A stretch of 51,612 nucleotides of DNA from Candidatus Desulfatibia profunda (lineage in GTDB: Bacteria > Desulfobacterota > Desulfobacteria > Desulfobacterales > UBA11574), in the NCBI GenBank assembly GCA_014382665.1, contig JACNJH010000116.1:1-51612 (forward strand), given 5' to 3'. A program made the position numbers and the translations under genes. This document shows positions 16,365 through 23,949 of the stretch, piece after piece. The notes under the pieces were generated by a model. It saw only the letters and a list, made by a program, of their open reading frames with translations. It searched no databases and was not told the DNA's origin. Each line of letters begins with the position of its first letter. The stretch's first letter is position 1.

Positions 16365-17741
16365 ATGAAAAAATCCATCGAAAATCAGACGCGCATAATT
16401 TTAGACAGCATTGCCGACGGCGTTTTTACCGTTGATCTTAACTGGAAGATTACTTCCTTTAATAAAGCTGCCGAAGAGATTACCGGAATCAAAAGAGATC
16501 AGGCCATCGGAAGATATTGCTGGGAAATCTTCAAAGCCAGTATATGTGAACAGCGTTGCGCCTTGCGACAAACGGTCGATTCCGGCCAGCCCATCGTAAA
16601 TCGAGCCATATTTATCGTTACTTCAAAAGGTGATCGTATTCCCGTAAGCATTTCAACCGCTATCTTGAAGGACAATCAGGGAGAAGTCATCGGAGGGGTG
16701 GAGACATTCCGGGATTTAAGCGTTGTGGAAGAATTGCGCAAGGAATTGTCCGGGCAACATACGTTTTTCGACATCATCAGCAAAAACCGGGAAATGCAGC
16801 GTCTCTTTGGAATGCTGGAACTGATATCTGAAAATGACACCACGATCCTTCTTGAAGGCGAAAGCGGTACGGGAAAAGAACTTTTTGCAAAGGCGATCCA
16901 CACGCTCAGTCATAGAAAAAAAGGGCCGATGATCACCGTTAACTGCGGTGCTTTGCCGGATACGCTCCTGGAATCCGAACTTTTCGGATATAAAGCCGGC
17001 GCATTCACAGATGCCAAAAAGGATAAACCAGGACGCCTGGCCCTGGCCGAAAACGGCACTCTTTTTCTGGACGAAATCGGGGATATTTCACCCTTGCTCC
17101 AGATAAGACTTCTGCGAGTGCTCCAGGACAACGTCTATGAACCGCTCGGCAGCACGAAATCCGAAAAGGCCGATGTCCGCTTCGTAGCGGCTACCAATAA
17201 AAACCTGGAAGATCTGGTTAACAAAGGTCTGTTTCGAGAGGATCTCTATTATCGCATCAATATCGTTAAACTTGTACTCCCCCCTTTGCGGGAGCGAAAA
17301 GAAGATGTTCCCCTGCTGGCGGAACACTTTATCCGCAAGTTTAACAACCTGCGAGGCAAGGAAATTAAAGGGCTGTTGCCCGAAGTTATGAATATTCTGA
17401 TGGCCCACGATTTCCCGGGTAATATTCGGGAACTGGAAAATATCATTGAATATGCCTCCGTGGTCTGTAAAAATCATTTGATCGGAATGGATCACCTCCC
17501 TGAGAATCTCCGCCGGAAGTCCGAAAGCAAGCTTCAATTATCATCGGAACCGACCCGGGCCGAAGCGCTCTCTTTCAACGCCCTCGAAAAAGACTTTATC
17601 TATGAGACCTTAAGGAAAAACAACTGGAACCGGGCCGCCGCGGCCGCCCAGATGGGTATTGATCGTTCGACCCTCTGGCGTAAAATCAAGCGACTCAATC
17701 TTGAAATTCCAAAACAGGACGGCCGCTATAGAAAGCTATAA
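16365..17741 (+). CDS. PAS-containing sigma-54-dependent transcriptional activator (Orp cluster regulator type)
   Basis: 458 residues. A PAS domain (~8-120) contains a Cys group (YCWEIFKASICEQRCAL). It is followed by an AAA+ domain with Walker A GESGTGKE (165-172), Walker B GTLFLDEIGD and an Arg finger region, then a Fis-type HTH (NWNRAAAAAQMGIDRSTLWR). The sigma-54 contact loop reads GAFTDA (212-217) rather than GAFTGA. There is no receiver domain, so the PAS domain is the likely sensor. In Desulfovibrio a similar activator controls the orp operons; here it lies beside NifX/Mrp-type genes with a sigma-54 promoter at 20722-20708, which I infer it serves. It converges with the NifU-like gene (17 bases between). 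Confidence 0.9.
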   Translation: MKKSIENQTRIILDSIADGVFTVDLNWKITSFNKAAEEITGIKRDQAIGRYCWEIFKASICEQRCALRQTVDSGQPIVNRAIFIVTSKGDRIPVSISTAILKDNQGEVIGGVETFRDLSVVEELRKELSGQHTFFDIISKNREMQRLFGMLELISENDTTILLEGESGTGKELFAKAIHTLSHRKKGPMITVNCGALPDTLLESELFGYKAGAFTDAKKDKPGRLALAENGTLFLDEIGDISPLLQIRLLRVLQDNVYEPLGSTKSEKADVRFVAATNKNLEDLVNKGLFREDLYYRINIVKLVLPPLRERKEDVPLLAEHFIRKFNNLRGKEIKGLLPEVMNILMAHDFPGNIRELENIIEYASVVCKNHLIGMDHLPENLRRKSESKLQLSSEPTRAEALSFNALEKDFIYETLRKNNWNRAAAAAQMGIDRSTLWRKIKRLNLEIPKQDGRYRKL

Positions 17742-17758
17742 TGCTTACGGCCTGCATT

Positions 17759-18184
17759 TTATTTTTTCTGATATAATTTCTTCCAGGGAAAATGTTGGAG
17801 TTCCCGATAGTTGGACAACGCCAGGTATAATGCACCTACCGCCAATTCAGCACAATGCACTTCCGCCGCTGGTAAGGTTTCCAGATAATCGGTCACATTC
17901 TCTGACGTGATTTCCCAGGCCTCATTAACAGTTTTCCCCTCTGCTAGAAAAGCAACCGTATTGGCGCAGGCATGGGTGTTGAGACAACCATTGGCGTGGT
18001 ATGAAAACCCTTGGATACGTCCGTTTCGAACGGTTATAAATATTTCTACGGTATCACCGCATGCTCCCGTTCTTTTGCCGTATCCATCAGGATTTTCCAG
18101 TATTTTTCGCTTATCCTTGCGAAAAGCCATTTCTAGATAATACAGGGAATGGTCCTGCCAAAAATCAAAATCCCTAGTGTCCAT
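17759..18184 (-). CDS. NifU/IscU-like iron-sulfur scaffold protein
   Basis: The start is taken at ATG 18184 (MDTRDFDFWQ), overlapping the end of the FmdB-like gene by 11 bases; ATG 18226 would overlap more. 141 residues. It contains GKRTGACGDTVEIF, HANGCLNTHACANTVAFLAEGK and VHCAELAVGAL, which match the three-cysteine scaffold layout of NifU N-terminal/IscU proteins, although the spacing is that of the divergent anaerobe type. It probably supplies or holds clusters for the Mrp/NifX proteins encoded upstream in the same operon. The overlap with the preceding gene supports co-translation. Confidence 0.8.
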   Translation of the reverse strand: MDTRDFDFWQDHSLYYLEMAFRKDKRKILENPDGYGKRTGACGDTVEIFITVRNGRIQGFSYHANGCLNTHACANTVAFLAEGKTVNEAWEITSENVTDYLETLPAAEVHCAELAVGALYLALSNYRELQHFPWKKLYQKK

Positions 18185-18431
18185 AATTTTTTCCGCAGCA
18201 ACTGCCGGGTCCGGCGCAATCGGCATGGCTTGGAGATGTCCCGCAGCAGGCCGTGTCGCCGGGACCGGGAAGGCTGCTTTTGCCGGGACCTGATATGGAT
18301 GAATGCGCGGAAAACAGTTTTCTTAGATTGCGGCCCCCGCAGGACCCGCATTGCGGCTGATCGGCTGAACCGATAATGAGGGCTTCACTGGTTTTCCCGC
18401 AATCCAGGCACAAATATTCAAACAACGGCAT
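18174..18431 (-). CDS. FmdB-family zinc-ribbon protein
   Basis: 85 residues. It starts MPLFEYLCLDCG and continues with CGSCGGRNL, the CxxC...CxxC zinc ribbon of FmdB-type putative regulators. The C-terminal half is a Gly/Ser/Cys-rich tail (ACCG, DCAGPGSCCG) whose extra cysteines suggest additional metal binding. An AGGAGGGG site precedes the ATG. It sits between the Mrp-NifX fusion and the NifU-like scaffold, as part of the Orp-like operon. Confidence 0.8.
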   Translation of the reverse strand: MPLFEYLCLDCGKTSEALIIGSADQPQCGSCGGRNLRKLFSAHSSISGPGKSSLPGPGDTACCGTSPSHADCAGPGSCCGKNYGH

Positions 18432-18499
18432 GGTTGTTCCCCTCCTTGCAAGTTGCTGCCAATTATAAAGTTTGGCATATAATTGATTTGTTAAAATTC

Positions 18500-18520
18500 T
18501 TCATGAGATGTCCGGGTTAA
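18500..18520 (+). repeat. Copy of dispersed gene-end motif
   Basis: TTCATGAGATGTCCGGGTTA plus one base overlaps the stop codon of the leftward Mrp-NifX gene. Read along that gene it is TAACCCGGACATCTCATGAA. It belongs to the repeated family described in the findings. Confidence 0.55.
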
Positions 18521-19761
18521 TGACCGCATGTATGCTGGTCGCCACCGGCACAAAGATTGTCACCAATGGCCAGAGCACCGTTCAGATAACTTTTGACAAG
18601 CGTTTCAGGTCCTTCGATAGGGGCACCTGTGACAACTTTTATACCTGCCTGATCAAAAAGTTGAATGGCCCGGTGCCCCATGCCACCAGCGATAACAACG
18701 CTGACGCCCATCTGGTTGAGCCAATTGGGCAGGACTCCGGGTTCGTGCGGAGGCGGCACCAGAATCTCTTTGTTTGTGATCGTATTTTCCTCAACATCAA
18801 TGAGCGCAAACTCCTTACAATGGCCGAAATGCGCGGTTAGCTTACCGTCGGCTAAGGGTATTGCAAATTTCATGGTCTCTTTTCTCCTGTTTTTGCTGGG
18901 TTGATCAACGTGCTTTTTATTTTGCTTTTCAGATATTTTTGTTGCAATATCGGCAAAGGCTTGGGCTACTTCCGAATGAGAATAGGCATTCTGGAAGGAG
19001 GTACCGCTGTCAGCGCATATCACCATATTGGGATCGAACGGAATCCTTCCCAAAAATTTTGTCCCGGTAGCCAGGGCGGTTTTTTCTCCTCCCCCTGATC
19101 CGAACAGGTGAATCGTTTCACCGCAGCCGGGGCAGGTAAATCCACTCATATTCTCGATCAGTCCGAAGATTTTCATTTTCATGGTTTTGCAAAAATTAAT
19201 CGATTTCCTGACATCAGCAAGGGAAATCTCCTGAGGCGTGGTTACGATAATTGCCTTGGCATCAGAAATTGTCTGGGCAATGGTCAGGGGTTCATCACCG
19301 GTACCTGGAGGGGAATCGATAATCAAATAATCGAGTTCCCCCCATTCCACATCCCCGATGAACTGCTTTATTGCTGAATACTTCATCGGGCCACGCCAGA
19401 TAATTGCATCATCCTTATTTGGAATGAATGTTTCTATCGAAACGACTTTTAAATTGTCAGAGTAACTCATCGGCAGCAGCTTCTTGCTCGGATTCACCTC
19501 CAGCATTCCGGTAAGTCCGAGCATTCTGGGCACGTCAGGGCCATGGATATCCACATCCATAAGCCCCACTTTAAAACCCCGGTCAGCAAGTGCTATGGCA
19601 AGATTGACGGACACGCTCGTTTTACCGACACCGCCCTTGCCGCTCATGACAAGGAGCTTATGGGTCATTTTTCGCAGAGATGCATTCACCGCAGCATCCT
19701 GATCGACTTTTTTCTGGTCCTTATTTGCGGAATTACAAGTTTGGGAGTTGCAACTTTCCAT
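18517..19761 (-). CDS. mrp: Mrp/NBP35-type ATPase fused to a NifX-like (dinitrogenase cofactor-binding-type) domain
   Basis: 414 residues. The N-terminal stretch carries Cys (SCNSQTCNS). Residues ~33-275 form the Mrp ATPase with deviant Walker A SGKGGVGKTS, VDIHGPDVPRMLG, IIDSPPGTGDEPL and the FTCPGCG cluster-binding pair. From about 293 a second start-like MKFAIPLADGKLTAHFGHCKEFAL opens a NifX/NafY-like domain ending GDNLCAGGDQHTCGH. Mrp proteins carry and transfer [4Fe-4S] clusters; NifX-like domains bind metal-sulfur cofactors. The fusion corresponds to the Mrp-type Orp protein known in Desulfovibrio (recalled, not searched). It is third gene after the sigma-54 promoter. Confidence 0.9.
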   Translation of the reverse strand: MESCNSQTCNSANKDQKKVDQDAAVNASLRKMTHKLLVMSGKGGVGKTSVSVNLAIALADRGFKVGLMDVDIHGPDVPRMLGLTGMLEVNPSKKLLPMSYSDNLKVVSIETFIPNKDDAIIWRGPMKYSAIKQFIGDVEWGELDYLIIDSPPGTGDEPLTIAQTISDAKAIIVTTPQEISLADVRKSINFCKTMKMKIFGLIENMSGFTCPGCGETIHLFGSGGGEKTALATGTKFLGRIPFDPNMVICADSGTSFQNAYSHSEVAQAFADIATKISEKQNKKHVDQPSKNRRKETMKFAIPLADGKLTAHFGHCKEFALIDVEENTITNKEILVPPPHEPGVLPNWLNQMGVSVVIAGGMGHRAIQLFDQAGIKVVTGAPIEGPETLVKSYLNGALAIGDNLCAGGDQHTCGH

Positions 19762-19828
19762 AAAGCATTTCTCCTGCGTAGTTAATTTAGATTAAGGGTT
19801 TTTATGGTAAAAAGTCTATCCCGAATTT

Positions 19829-19849
19829 TTTCATGAAATATTCGGTCTA
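19829..19849 (+). repeat. Copy of dispersed gene-end motif
   Basis: TTCATGAAATATTCGGTCTA (within 19829-19849) ends at the stop codon of the leftward NifX-like gene, in the same geometry as the copy at 18500. Confidence 0.5.
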
Positions 19850-20209
19850 GATCCAGTGGCCCTCAACATTGGCCTCCCCAGCGGTTTTCAGTTCGCCGTT
19901 ATTAAACTGCTGAACGGCATCAATTACCCGCCCTTTTGCGCCCAGCAGTATCTGAATTCCGGCTTTCTCCAAAACCTTAAAAGCTTTGGGACCACAATGG
20001 CCTGTAATCAAGGTATCGGCCTTGTGTTCGATGATGGTTTGGCCGGCTTGGATTCCGGCTCCCTGGGCAAGATTTAACGATTTTTTATTTTCAACGACCT
20101 CGTATTCCAAGGTGTCCGGATTTACGATTATAAAATATGCAGCTCTGCCAAAACGTGGGTCCATGTCGGACATCAATTCCGCTCCAGTGGATGTTATGGC
20201 GATTTTCAT
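19847..20209 (-). CDS. NifX/Orp-like dinitrogenase cofactor-type protein (120 aa)
   Basis: The whole protein is one NifX/MTH1175-like domain: MKIAITSTGAELMSDMDPRFGRAAYFIIV at the start, GAGIQAGQTIIEHKADTLITGHCGPKAF in the middle, and a short acidic tail. Proteins of this family, including the orange protein Orp of Desulfovibrio, bind molybdenum-, copper- or iron-sulfur cofactors. It is a close paralogue of the + strand gene at 21076. It lies 33 nt after the 20243 gene and 85 nt before the Mrp fusion, all on the minus strand. Confidence 0.88.
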   Translation of the reverse strand: MKIAITSTGAELMSDMDPRFGRAAYFIIVNPDTLEYEVVENKKSLNLAQGAGIQAGQTIIEHKADTLITGHCGPKAFKVLEKAGIQILLGAKGRVIDAVQQFNNGELKTAGEANVEGHWI

Positions 20210-20242
20210 AATTCGAAGTATCCTTCTTTAATATTATATTTT

Positions 20243-20671
20243 TCATTTATCTTTTTGGTTCGTGGTTTCTCCAGTATCCCAAGTGTTTTTTCGATACCGG
20301 CCTAAACCTACCTCTCTTCGAGATCGCCGGCGACGACTGCAGCATCCCGGCATGGAGAGTGCCGGATTCGGCAGGTTTCCGGCGAGATAGGCAGCGATTA
20401 CTTCCTCTATGCCACCGGCAATGAAGGAGAGGGTTTTAATTCCGTTGGAGGTGAGCATATCGGCCAACGGTTGCGAAATAGCGCCGCAAATCAGTTTTTG
20501 TACCCTCAACTCCGCCAGTCTTGTAAGTTTGTGGGCCGAATTATCGCTTGCGAACCTCTCTCCATGCTTGCCGGTGATAATGCCGTTTTCAATGTCTAAA
20601 ACCAAAATATCCCGGGAAACATCAAAAACTGGTGAAATTCTGTCCTTCCAAACCGCGACAGCCACTCGCAT
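20243..20671 (-). CDS. NifX-like protein with Arg-rich C-terminus (142 aa)
   Basis: Start taken at ATG 20671 (MRVAVAVWKDRISPVFDVSR); it lies ~26 bases after the start point predicted by the sigma-54 promoter at 20722-20708, which excludes an upstream TTG/ATG start. The first ~105 residues are a NifX-like domain (FDVSRDILVLDI, LICGAISQPLADML, GIEEVIAAYLAGNL). The tail, after PGCCSRRRRSRRE, is basic with two adjacent cysteines. The GGIEEVI..Y..G form is typical of anaerobe Orp-type partner proteins. It is first gene of the leftward Orp-like operon. Confidence 0.85.
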   Translation of the reverse strand: MRVAVAVWKDRISPVFDVSRDILVLDIENGIITGKHGERFASDNSAHKLTRLAELRVQKLICGAISQPLADMLTSNGIKTLSFIAGGIEEVIAAYLAGNLPNPALSMPGCCSRRRRSRREVGLGRYRKNTWDTGETTNQKDK

Positions 20672-20707
20672 AAAATTAAACCCCCAATTTCTGCAACCCG
20701 ATCCAAT

Positions 20708-20722
20708 GCATTGAACGTGCCA
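20708..20722 (-). promoter_or_regulatory. Sigma-54 promoter for the leftward NifX/Mrp (Orp-like) operon
   Basis: The minus strand reads TGGCAC-GTTCA-ATGC, matching TGGCAC-N5-TTGC at all but one position with correct GG-N10-GC spacing. The predicted start near 20697 gives a 26-nt leader for the gene starting at 20671. Confidence 0.7.
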
Positions 20723-20731
20723 AAAAAACAA

Positions 20732-21075
20732 GGCTGACAGTATTCTAATAAATTGTTAATAATTCAATAGGTTGTTATTTGATACGATCGGGTAGTGGCT
20801 TTATGGAGGATGCAGCAACACCGATCAATATCGCAAATTTGCAATTTATATGGAACATACTGTTGCAATACTGAAATGATGTAGGGCGCACCTACCGTTC
20901 GCCAGCCCCCCAATTTCTGATTTTATGTTTTTAATTCAAGCAGATATATTTAACCCGCAGCAATTTTTGCCGGATGGCATGAATTATGTATAGCAGGGAT
21001 AAAGGATGCATCAATTTCTTTGTGTGAACAATGCTGAGGTAAGTATAGAGTATAAACAGATAAGGGGGTTCAATT
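20732..21075. other. 344-bp divergent regulatory region of the Orp-like cluster
   Basis: No gene is present. It contains the palindrome GCAAATTTGC (20833-20842), two TTGCAA sites 24 bp apart (20839-20844 and 20863-20868) about 120-150 bp from the leftward sigma-54 promoter, where activator sites are expected, and a weak + strand sigma-54-like sequence TGGCAT-GAATT-ATGT (20975-20989) for the gene at 21076. Confidence 0.45.
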
Positions 21076-21534
21076 ATGAAAATAGTGATAAGTTCCAGCG
21101 GGAAAAATCTCGACTCAATGCTTGATCCGCGATTCGGCAGATGTGCCTATTTCTTGCTTGTGGATACAAATGACATGAGCTTTGAAATTTTTGATAATGA
21201 CAATATCGCTTTGGGCGGCGGTGCCGGGATCCAAGCGGCCCAGTTTGTGAATACCAAAGGTCCCGTAGCGGTCATCACGGGCAACTGTGGCCCCAATGCC
21301 TTTCAAACCCTTTCCACCGCCGGAATTGAAGTGTTTTTAGGAAATACCGGGACTGTAAGAAAAGCTCTGGAAGCCTATTTGAACGGGGATCTGACGTCCG
21401 CGGATAACGCCAATGCTCCTGACCACAGTGGTATAGGCACGCGCCGAGGTATGGGCATGGGCCGCGGCATGGGTTTGAGCACCGCTGGGAAAAAAGGTCT
21501 CAAAAGAAACAAACAAACTCGTGGCAAAAGCTAA
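21076..21534 (+). CDS. NifX/Orp-like protein with Gly/Arg/Met-rich tail (152 aa)
   Basis: An AAGGGGG site precedes ATG 21076. Residues 1-112 are a NifX-like domain nearly parallel to the gene at 19847 (SSSGKNLDSMLDPRFGRCAYFLLV, GGGAGIQAAQF, VITGNCGPNAFQTL). The tail contains RRGMGMGRGMGLS and then a lysine-rich end; Met-rich tails of this kind can bind soft metals, but that is inference. It is divergent from the other NifX-like genes across a shared regulatory region and precedes a truncated relative at 21541. Confidence 0.87.
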   Translation: MKIVISSSGKNLDSMLDPRFGRCAYFLLVDTNDMSFEIFDNDNIALGGGAGIQAAQFVNTKGPVAVITGNCGPNAFQTLSTAGIEVFLGNTGTVRKALEAYLNGDLTSADNANAPDHSGIGTRRGMGMGRGMGLSTAGKKGLKRNKQTRGKS

Positions 21535-21540
21535 TCGTTC

Positions 21541-21693
21541 ATGCGGATAGCCGTTTCAGTCTGGGAGGACAAAATTTCACCGCTTCTGGATAAAGATTTA
21601 CCTCAGTTCCTGCCTGGCCAAAGCCAAGCTGGGTTGTCCGTATACCGATGTCGCCGGCACACACGATTATCATTAATCCGTTTTTTTTCATGA
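21541..21693 (+). pseudogene. Truncated NifX-like gene remnant
   Basis: The first 15 residues (MRIAVSVWEDKISPL) closely match the start of the gene at 20671 (MRVAVAVWKDRISPV), then similarity stops and the 50-residue frame ends at 21693. No ribosome-binding site is visible. It looks like the 5' end of a lost NifX-like gene. Confidence 0.5.
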
Positions 21694-21852
21694 ACAACAA
21701 CGAAATATATGCATAATTTCATTTCACTATACCTCTCTCACCTTCCCCCCTCTCTCGCCTCCGGTGGTGAAAAGGATTGATCACCTCCAATCCAATATAC
21801 CTCCGTTCCCGCCGGGGGTCGAGAGTGAGGGTTAAATGATCGGAGCGGGGCG

Positions 21853-21866
21853 GTTTGTTAACAAAC
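21853..21866. promoter_or_regulatory. 14-bp palindrome GTTTGTTAACAAAC
   Basis: This perfect palindrome ends 33 bases before the ATG of the MinD-type ATPase gene at 21900. It is a possible repressor or activator site; no clear promoter was identified. Confidence 0.35.
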
Positions 21867-21899
21867 AATAAATAAGTTATATGAAAAAGGCCTATTATT

Positions 21900-22745
21900 A
21901 TGATGATAAGTATTGCCAGTGGAAAAGGTGGAACCGGCAAAACAACAGTAGCGACCAACCTGGCCTTGTCACTTGATGCTAACGTTCAATTACTGGACTG
22001 TGATGTAGAAGAGCCGAATTGTCATCTATTTATCCATCCAGTTTACGACAGTATTGAAACAGTTAAAACCCCTGTCCCCGAGGTAGACCAAAAGAAGTGC
22101 AACTGTTGCGGAAAATGCGGCGAAATCTGTCAGTTTAAGGCCATTGTTCTCATCGGCGAAATCGTTATGTCCTTTCCTGAACTCTGCCACAGTTGCGGCG
22201 GATGCATGGTGGTTTGCCCGGAAGATGCCATTACCGAAAAAGGGAGAGAACTTGGCGTTATTCACAGGGGTTTTCGCGGAAAATTAGAGCTCATCCATGG
22301 GAAATTAAGAGTCGGCGAAGCCATGTCTCCGCCTTTGATAAGAAAGGTTCGCTCTTTTACCGATCCCGATAAAATTACAATTATTGACGCGCCTCCGGGT
22401 ACATCCTGCCCTGTGATCGCTTCCATGAAGAGTACCGATTTTGTTTTACTGGTCACGGAGCCAACACCGTTCGGCTTGTACGATTTGGAGTTGGCTGTTG
22501 AAGCGGTTAAGATCCTTAAGATCCCGCGAGGATTGGTCATCAACCGCTCGGATATAGGAAATGATAGCGTTAAGTTGTATGCCCAGAAGGAAGAATTGCC
22601 AATTCTTATGGAAATACCTTTTGACAGGCGCATCGCCGAGGCCTATTCAAGGGGTGAAGTTCTTGTGGAAGTTATGCCTGAATGGAAAGAAAAGTTTCTT
22701 GATTTATACCGTGGGATTAAAAAAATATTAAATGGTGGAGCGTAA
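21900..22745 (+). CDS. MinD-superfamily P-loop ATPase with inserted ferredoxin domain (281 aa)
   Basis: Deviant Walker A ASGKGGTGKTT (~6-16) is followed by LLDCDVEEPNCHLF, an inserted two-cluster ferredoxin segment (CNCCGKCGEIC at ~63-73 and CHSCGGCMVVCPEDAI at ~96-111), then IIDAPPGTSCPVIAS and VTEPTPFGLYDLELAV. This is the 'MinD ATPase containing an inserted ferredoxin domain' family found in pairs in anaerobes and in the Desulfovibrio orp cluster. It probably acts in cluster loading or in assembling the NifX-like proteins. Six bases separate it from its paralogue downstream. The ribosome-binding site is weak (AAAAAGG). Confidence 0.9.
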   Translation: MMISIASGKGGTGKTTVATNLALSLDANVQLLDCDVEEPNCHLFIHPVYDSIETVKTPVPEVDQKKCNCCGKCGEICQFKAIVLIGEIVMSFPELCHSCGGCMVVCPEDAITEKGRELGVIHRGFRGKLELIHGKLRVGEAMSPPLIRKVRSFTDPDKITIIDAPPGTSCPVIASMKSTDFVLLVTEPTPFGLYDLELAVEAVKILKIPRGLVINRSDIGNDSVKLYAQKEELPILMEIPFDRRIAEAYSRGEVLVEVMPEWKEKFLDLYRGIKKILNGGA

Positions 22746-22750
22746 TTTCA

Positions 22751-23617
22751 ATGAAAGAATTAATTGTCATCAGCGGCAAAGGAGGGACCGGAAAAACCAG
22801 TTTAGTTGCCGCTTTTGCCTCTTTGGCTGAAAATAAGGTGCTGTGCGACGCCGATGTGGACGCAGCCGACCTTCATCTGATCACCGCTCCCCGGGTGAAA
22901 GAAAGCCATGATTTTCAAAGCGGGCATACTGCGATTATTCATAAAGATAAATGCACGGATTGCGGTCTGTGCCGGGATCTGTGCCGATGGGAAGCCATAA
23001 GCGCTAATTTTGAGATTGATGGTATTACGTGTGAGGGCTGCGGTGTCTGCGTTTATTTCTGCCCTGAAAAGGCTATCGACTTTCCGCTAAACACCTGTGG
23101 GGAATGGTTTATTTCCGAAACCCGTTTCGGCCCCATGGTTCATGCCAGACTCGGCATTGCCGAAGAGAATTCAGGCAAACTAGTTGTCCTGGTGCGGCAG
23201 GAGGCCAAAAAACTTGCTGAAAAAGAAGACCTGGAACTCATTTTAACTGACGGACCGCCGGGGATCGGTTGTCCGGTAATCGCATCCATCGGTGGTGCCA
23301 GTGCCATACTCATTGTGGCCGAACCCACTGTATCCGGCCAACACGATATGGAACGCGTCGCTCAACTGGCCGCCCATTTTAATGTACCGGCCATGGTCTG
23401 CATCAACAAATATGATATTAATTTAGCACTATCCGCAAATATTGAAAATTATGCCAAAGAAAAGCATCTAATCCGGGTGGGCCAAATACCGTTTGATCCG
23501 ATCTTTACCAAAGCCATGATACAGGCCCAGACCTTATTTGAATTTGACGGGAATTCAACCGTTTGCCGGGCCGTCCTAAATGTTTGGGAAAACATTTCAA
23601 AGGAACTTGGACTCTGA
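22751..23617 (+). CDS. MinD-superfamily P-loop ATPase with inserted ferredoxin domain (288 aa), second of pair
   Basis: Walker A SGKGGTGKTS (~8-17), CDADVDAADLHLI, ferredoxin segment CTDCGLCRDLCRWEAI (~72-87) and CEGCGVCVYFCPEKAI (~98-113), TDGPPGIGCPVIAS and VAEPTVSGQHDMERV. In the first cluster motif the usual Pro after the last Cys is Arg. It is a clear paralogue of the preceding gene, and the two proteins likely form a heterodimer, as such pairs are generally encoded together. It is the last + strand gene before the mutY remnant, which converges on it. Confidence 0.9.
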   Translation: MKELIVISGKGGTGKTSLVAAFASLAENKVLCDADVDAADLHLITAPRVKESHDFQSGHTAIIHKDKCTDCGLCRDLCRWEAISANFEIDGITCEGCGVCVYFCPEKAIDFPLNTCGEWFISETRFGPMVHARLGIAEENSGKLVVLVRQEAKKLAEKEDLELILTDGPPGIGCPVIASIGGASAILIVAEPTVSGQHDMERVAQLAAHFNVPAMVCINKYDINLALSANIENYAKEKHLIRVGQIPFDPIFTKAMIQAQTLFEFDGNSTVCRAVLNVWENISKELGL

Positions 23618-23650
23618 ATACCAATGTTTTAAACCAGGTGCTGTAAATTT

Positions 23651-23899
23651 TCACCTGCCTGGCAGAAGCAAGGGGATGAATTTATGGTTGGCTTTGGGAA
23701 ACGGATATTGATCGATCTCATCATGCGTTATCCAGCGATAATCGACCGAGCCGTTTAGTTTGACCTCTCCAGATACATATCGGCAGGAAAATACATCCAG
23801 CAGAATTTTAATCGGGATCGGCGGTCTCGCGCCAGGGCAGCTTGCGGTAATGATTGCGATACCACCCCACGAGTTGCTGTTGAATCTGTCCATCCCAAG
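23651..23899 (-). pseudogene. mutY: mutY (A/G-specific adenine glycosylase) remnant with large internal deletion
   Basis: Near 23899-23820 the minus strand encodes QIQQQLVGWYRNHYRKLPWR followed by ETADP, the start of MutY. Directly after it, in another frame, comes the MutY C-terminal NUDIX-like end: IKILLDVFSCRYVSGEVKL, DYRWIT..EIDQYPFPKANHK, stopping at 23651. The ~250 residues between, including the helix-hairpin-helix, catalytic Asp and iron-sulfur cysteines, are missing, so the gene is dead. No intact mutY is in the window. Confidence 0.75.
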
Positions 23900-23949
23900 T
23901 AACGCAATCTATTGATGGCCTGCAAAAGATCCATCTCAGGATTAATAAT

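Noticed and set aside
18440-18480. Sigma-54-like TGGCAG-CAAC-TTGCA before the FmdB-like gene (minus strand)
   Set aside because: The GG-GC spacing is one base too short, which usually abolishes sigma-54 promoter function; the operon already has a promoter at 20722-20708.
20851-20866. TGGAAC-N6-TTGC as a + strand sigma-54 promoter
   Set aside because: The spacing is one base too long and position 4 is wrong; the sites are better read as TTGCAA activator elements.
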